Assembly: GCA_017960605.1 (NCBI GenBank)
Contig: JAGCYV010000042.1
Location: forward strand, 1-43,813
Reading direction: 5' to 3'
DNA length: 43,813 nucleotides
Source of the DNA: Bacteroidales bacterium
GTDB lineage: Bacteria; Bacteroidota; Bacteroidia; Bacteroidales; P3
Shown: piece after piece, positions 41,250-43,813 of the stretch
Numbering within the stretch: position 1 is the stretch's first letter
Layout of the letters: each line of letters starts with the position of its first letter
Translations under genes and position numbers: made by a program
Notes under the pieces: model-generated
What the model saw: the letters and a program-made list of their open reading frames with translations, nothing else
Databases searched by the model: none
Told to the model about the DNA's origin: nothing

Positions 41250-42011
41250 TCAGGCCTCGTTGCGGTCGCGTCCGAACATCTGGCCTATCCAGCAGCGGTT
41301 TAAACGGGCGATGTTCTGGCGCTTGATTTGCTTGGGGCACTCGGCCTCGCAGGCGTAGGTGTTGGTGCATCCGCCGAAGCCGAGCTCGTCCATCTTGATG
41401 ATCATGTTGCGCACGCGGTCCATTGCTTCGGGATAGCCTTGCGGCAGCAGGTTGAGGTGGCTTATTTTTGCGCCGACGAAGAGCATTGCACTGGCGTTCT
41501 TGCAGGCCGCCACACAGGCGCCGCAGCCGATGCAGGCGGCGGCATCCATGGCTTGGTCGGCGATATGCTTCGGCACAAGGATGTTGTTGGCGTCGGGCAC
41601 GCCGCCGGTGGTGGCGCTGATATAACCGCCGGCCTGGATAATCTTGTCGAAGGCGGTGCGGTCGACCACCAAGTCCTTGATGATGGGGAAGGCCTTGGCA
41701 CGCCACGGCTCGACCCATATCTCGTCGCCGTCGTGGAAGTGGCGCATGTGGAGCTGGCAGGTGGTCACGCCGTCGTCGTTGCCGTGGGGACGGCCGTTGA
41801 TGTAGAGGCCGCACATGCCGCAGATGCCCTCGCGGCAGTCGTTGTCGAAACAGACAGGGTGCGCTATCTTGTCGTTGATAAGCTTCTCGTTGAGCTGGTC
41901 GAGCATCTCGAGGAACGAGCAGTCGGCCGAGATGTTGTCAATCTCGTAGGTCTCGAAATGGCCTTTGGCGCGGGCGTTCTCCTGACGCCAGATATGTAGA
42001 GTAAATCTCAT
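41250..42011 (-). CDS. sdhB: Succinate dehydrogenase/fumarate reductase iron-sulfur subunit
   Basis: A 253-residue subunit that passes electrons between the flavoprotein and the quinone-binding membrane anchor. The [2Fe-2S] ligands are in [20 protein letters not shown] and the Cys of VTTCQLH. The [4Fe-4S]/[3Fe-4S] ligands are in [30 protein letters not shown]. The ATG at 42011 is chosen ([10 protein letters not shown]); the longer frame to 42059 covers the hairpin spacer. It follows the flavoprotein gene. The third subunit would lie beyond 43813. Confidence 0.94.
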   Translation of the reverse strand: MRFTLHIWRQENARAKGHFETYEIDNISADCSFLEMLDQLNEKLINDKIAHPVCFDNDCREGICGMCGLYINGRPHGNDDGVTTCQLHMRHFHDGDEIWVEPWRAKAFPIIKDLVVDRTAFDKIIQAGGYISATTGGVPDANNILVPKHIADQAMDAAACIGCGACVAACKNASAMLFVGAKISHLNLLPQGYPEAMDRVRNMIIKMDELGFGGCTNTYACEAECPKQIKRQNIARLNRCWIGQMFGRDRNEA

Positions 42012-42034
42012 AAAACTTCGTTTTATAGTGTGTA

Positions 42035-42101
42035 GTTGGTAGTGGGTAGTGTGTAGCATTCGTGGTCAAGTGCTACCCACTGTCCACTACCCACTACCAA
42101 C
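42035..42101. repeat. Long hairpin between the two succinate dehydrogenase genes
   Basis: Arms GTTGGTAGTGGGTAGTG (42035-42051) and its exact complement (42085-42101) are 17 bp long. Inside them GTAGCA/TGCTAC adds six more pairs. It is built of TAGTGGG-type units, like other spacer repeats in this genome. Confidence 0.9.
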
Positions 42102-42104
42102 TTA

Positions 42105-43813
42105 TTATTTATAATTCCTTTTCACAATCTGTATGTGCTCGTAGTTGAGCTCCTCTTTGTGCATCACCTCGGGCTTGTCGTGGCCCTGGTACTCCCAGGC
42201 GGCGACGAACATGAAGTTGTCGTCGTCGCGCATCGTCTCGCCGTCTTCGGTCTGATGCTCCACGCGGAAATGACCGCCACAGCTCTCCTCGCGCTGTGTG
42301 GCGTCGTCCACGATGAGGCGTGCCAACTCGAAGTAGTCTTCCAAGCGGTAGGCCTTCTCCAGTTCGGGGTTCATCTCCAAGGTCTTGCCGGGGATAAAGA
42401 CATGCTGGAAGAAGTCGGCCTCCAACTCGGCAATTTTCTCCTTAGCGGTAGCCAGACTCTCTTTCGAGCGAGCCATACCGCAGTATTCCCACATGATGCG
42501 TCCGAGAGCCTTGTGGTAGTGGTCGACAGAGTGAAGGTCGGAGGTCGGAGGTCGGAGGTCAGAGTTATTTCCGATGGCCATCAAACCGTCGAGTCTTGCG
42601 CGCACAGCTTGCTCGGCCTCGTCGAACTCGGGGCCTTCGGCCTTGATCTTGCCGACATATATCTGGTCGGCGAGATAATTCTGCAGCGTGTAGGGCAGCA
42701 CGAAGTAGCCGTCGGCCAAGCCCTGCATGAGGGCCGAGGCACCGAGGCGGTTGGCACCGTGGTCGCTGAAGTTGGCCTCGCCGGCAGCAAAGAGGCCGGG
42801 AATGGTGGTCTGCAGCTCGTAGTCGACCCAGAGGCCGCCCATGGTGTAGTGCACAGCGGGGTAAATCATCATTGGCTGCTCGTAGGGGTCCACGTCGACA
42901 ATCTTCTGATACATCTGGAAAAGGTTGCCATACTTCTGTTCCACTACATCTCGGCCGAGACGCTTGATGGCATCGGCGAAGTCGAGGTAGACGGCCAGGC
43001 CAGTGGGGCCTACGCCGTAGCCTGCATCGCAGCGCTCCTTGGCGGCGCGGCTGGCGACGTCGCGCGGCACCAGGTTGCCGAAGGCCGGGTAGCGGCGCTC
43101 GAGGTAGTAGTCGCGGTCCTCCTCGGCGATGTCGAGGGCGTTCTTCTCGCCGCGGCGTATGGCCTCGGCGTCCTCTTTCTTCTTGGGCACCCAGATGCGG
43201 CCGTCGTTACGCAGCGACTCGCTCATCAGGGTGAGCTTCGACTGGTAGTCGCCATGCACGGGGATGCAGGTGGGATGTATCTGCACATAGCAGGGGTTGG
43301 CGAAGGCGGCACCACGGCGGTGGCACACCCAGGCGGCGCTGCCATTGCAGTTCATGGCGTTGGTGCTCAGATAGTACACGTTGCCGTAGCCGCCCGAGGC
43401 CACCACGACGGCATGGGCGGCGTAGCGCTCCAACTCTCCGGTGACGAGGTTGCGGACAATGATACCTCTTGCGCGGCCGTCGACCACCACGAGGTCCATC
43501 ATCTCGTGACGCTCGTGCAACACCACGGTGCCACGGGCAATCTCGCGGCTCAGGGCGCCGTAGGCACCCAGCAGCAGCTGCTGACCCGTCTGGCCGCGGG
43601 CGTAGAAGGTGCGGGAGACCTGTGCGCCACCGAAGGAACGGTTGTCGAGCAGGCCGCTATAGTCGCGGGCGAAGGGCACACCCTGCGCCACACACTGGTC
43701 GATGATGTCGCCGCTGACCTCTGCCAGGCGGTAGACGTTGGCCTCGCGTGCGCGGTAGTCGCCGCCCTTGATGGTGTCCTTGAAGAGACGCTCTACGCTG
43801 TCGCCGTCGTTCT
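42105..43813 (-). CDS. sdhA: Succinate dehydrogenase/fumarate reductase flavoprotein subunit (N-terminus beyond window)
   Basis: About 569 residues are visible; the true start lies past 43813. The protein carries covalent FAD and oxidises succinate or reduces fumarate. Seen parts are the segment [20 protein letters not shown], the capping domain with [20 protein letters not shown] and the catalytic region [29 protein letters not shown]. The C-terminal helical part is normal except for the stretch [16 protein letters not shown] (about 42530-42577), coded by GGTCGGA units, which looks like a short in-frame repeat insertion. It precedes sdhB on the same strand. Confidence 0.95.
   Translation of the reverse strand, partial: NDGDSVERLFKDTIKGGDYRAREANVYRLAEVSGDIIDQCVAQGVPFARDYSGLLDNRSFGGAQVSRTFYARGQTGQQLLLGAYGALSREIARGTVVLHERHEMMDLVVVDGRARGIIVRNLVTGELERYAAHAVVVASGGYGNVYYLSTNAMNCNGSAAWVCHRRGAAFANPCYVQIHPTCIPVHGDYQSKLTLMSESLRNDGRIWVPKKKEDAEAIRRGEKNALDIAEEDRDYYLERRYPAFGNLVPRDVASRAAKERCDAGYGVGPTGLAVYLDFADAIKRLGRDVVEQKYGNLFQMYQKIVDVDPYEQPMMIYPAVHYTMGGLWVDYELQTTIPGLFAAGEANFSDHGANRLGASALMQGLADGYFVLPYTLQNYLADQIYVGKIKAEGPEFDEAEQAVRARLDGLMAIGNNSDLRPPTSDLHSVDHYHKALGRIMWEYCGMARSKESLATAKEKIAELEADFFQHVFIPGKTLEMNPELEKAYRLEDYFELARLIVDDATQREESCGGHFRVEHQTEDGETMRDDDNFMFVAAWEYQGHDKPEVMHKEELNYEHIQIVKRNYK

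Overview
The window is a GC-rich chromosomal segment from a member of the Bacteroidetes, most likely the order Bacteroidales. Three things point there. Promoters have the Bacteroidetes form (TTTG, about 19-20 bases, TAnnTTTG). Two large secreted proteins carry type IX secretion C-terminal signals, one of type A and one of the gliding-motility (type B) kind. The housekeeping proteins (SecA, CTC-like L25, one-chain serine dehydratase, two-gene succinate dehydrogenase/fumarate reductase) have Bacteroidales-like forms. I cannot name a genus.

Layout. 1-3816: the N-terminal part of secA and a T9SS-secreted protein, both on the minus strand. 4071-27061: a plus-strand biosynthetic operon of 20 genes, about 22.6 kb, bounded on each side by an 85-bp inverted repeat. 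27188-33026 (minus strand): tRNA-Ser, RNase Z, a sodium:solute symporter and a 1063-residue T9SS protein. 33187-35474 (plus strand): a secreted YD-rich protein, an S23-type four-helix-bundle protein in a small AT-rich cassette, and era carrying a 30-codon insertion. 35721-38671 (minus strand): serine dehydratase, L25 and PRPP synthetase. 38775-40093 (plus strand): tRNA-Leu and a glycosyltransferase. 40075-43813 (minus strand): a CDF metal transporter, then the iron-sulfur and flavoprotein subunits of succinate dehydrogenase/fumarate reductase, the latter cut by the window end.

The 20-gene operon is an aryl-polyene/flexirubin-type pigment cluster. A tyrosine ammonia-lyase would make 4-coumarate and a PaaK-like ligase would activate it for one of two ACPs. 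Three ketosynthase proteins, a FabG-type reductase and two hotdog dehydratases would extend it into a conjugated polyene. A thioesterase, three acyltransferase domains, an O-methyltransferase-like enzyme, a GT2 glycosyltransferase, a CrtI-like flavoprotein and a cobalamin-type radical SAM protein would tailor or release it. An MMPL transporter fused to an acyltransferase, a LolA-like carrier and a small DMT-type membrane protein would move the product to the outer membrane. These roles rest on family recognition and gene context.

Three observations deserve most attention. (1) The operon lies between near-perfect 85-bp inverted repeats. (2) Low-complexity repeats of the kinds that fill this genome's intergenic gaps also occur in frame inside at least seven proteins, and a palindrome-containing insert sits in Era. 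(3) Two ketosynthases are fusions of a complete KS with a truncated KS-like domain, and in both the junction contains such repeat DNA. The two dehydratases also appear to hold one half each of the usual His/Glu active site.
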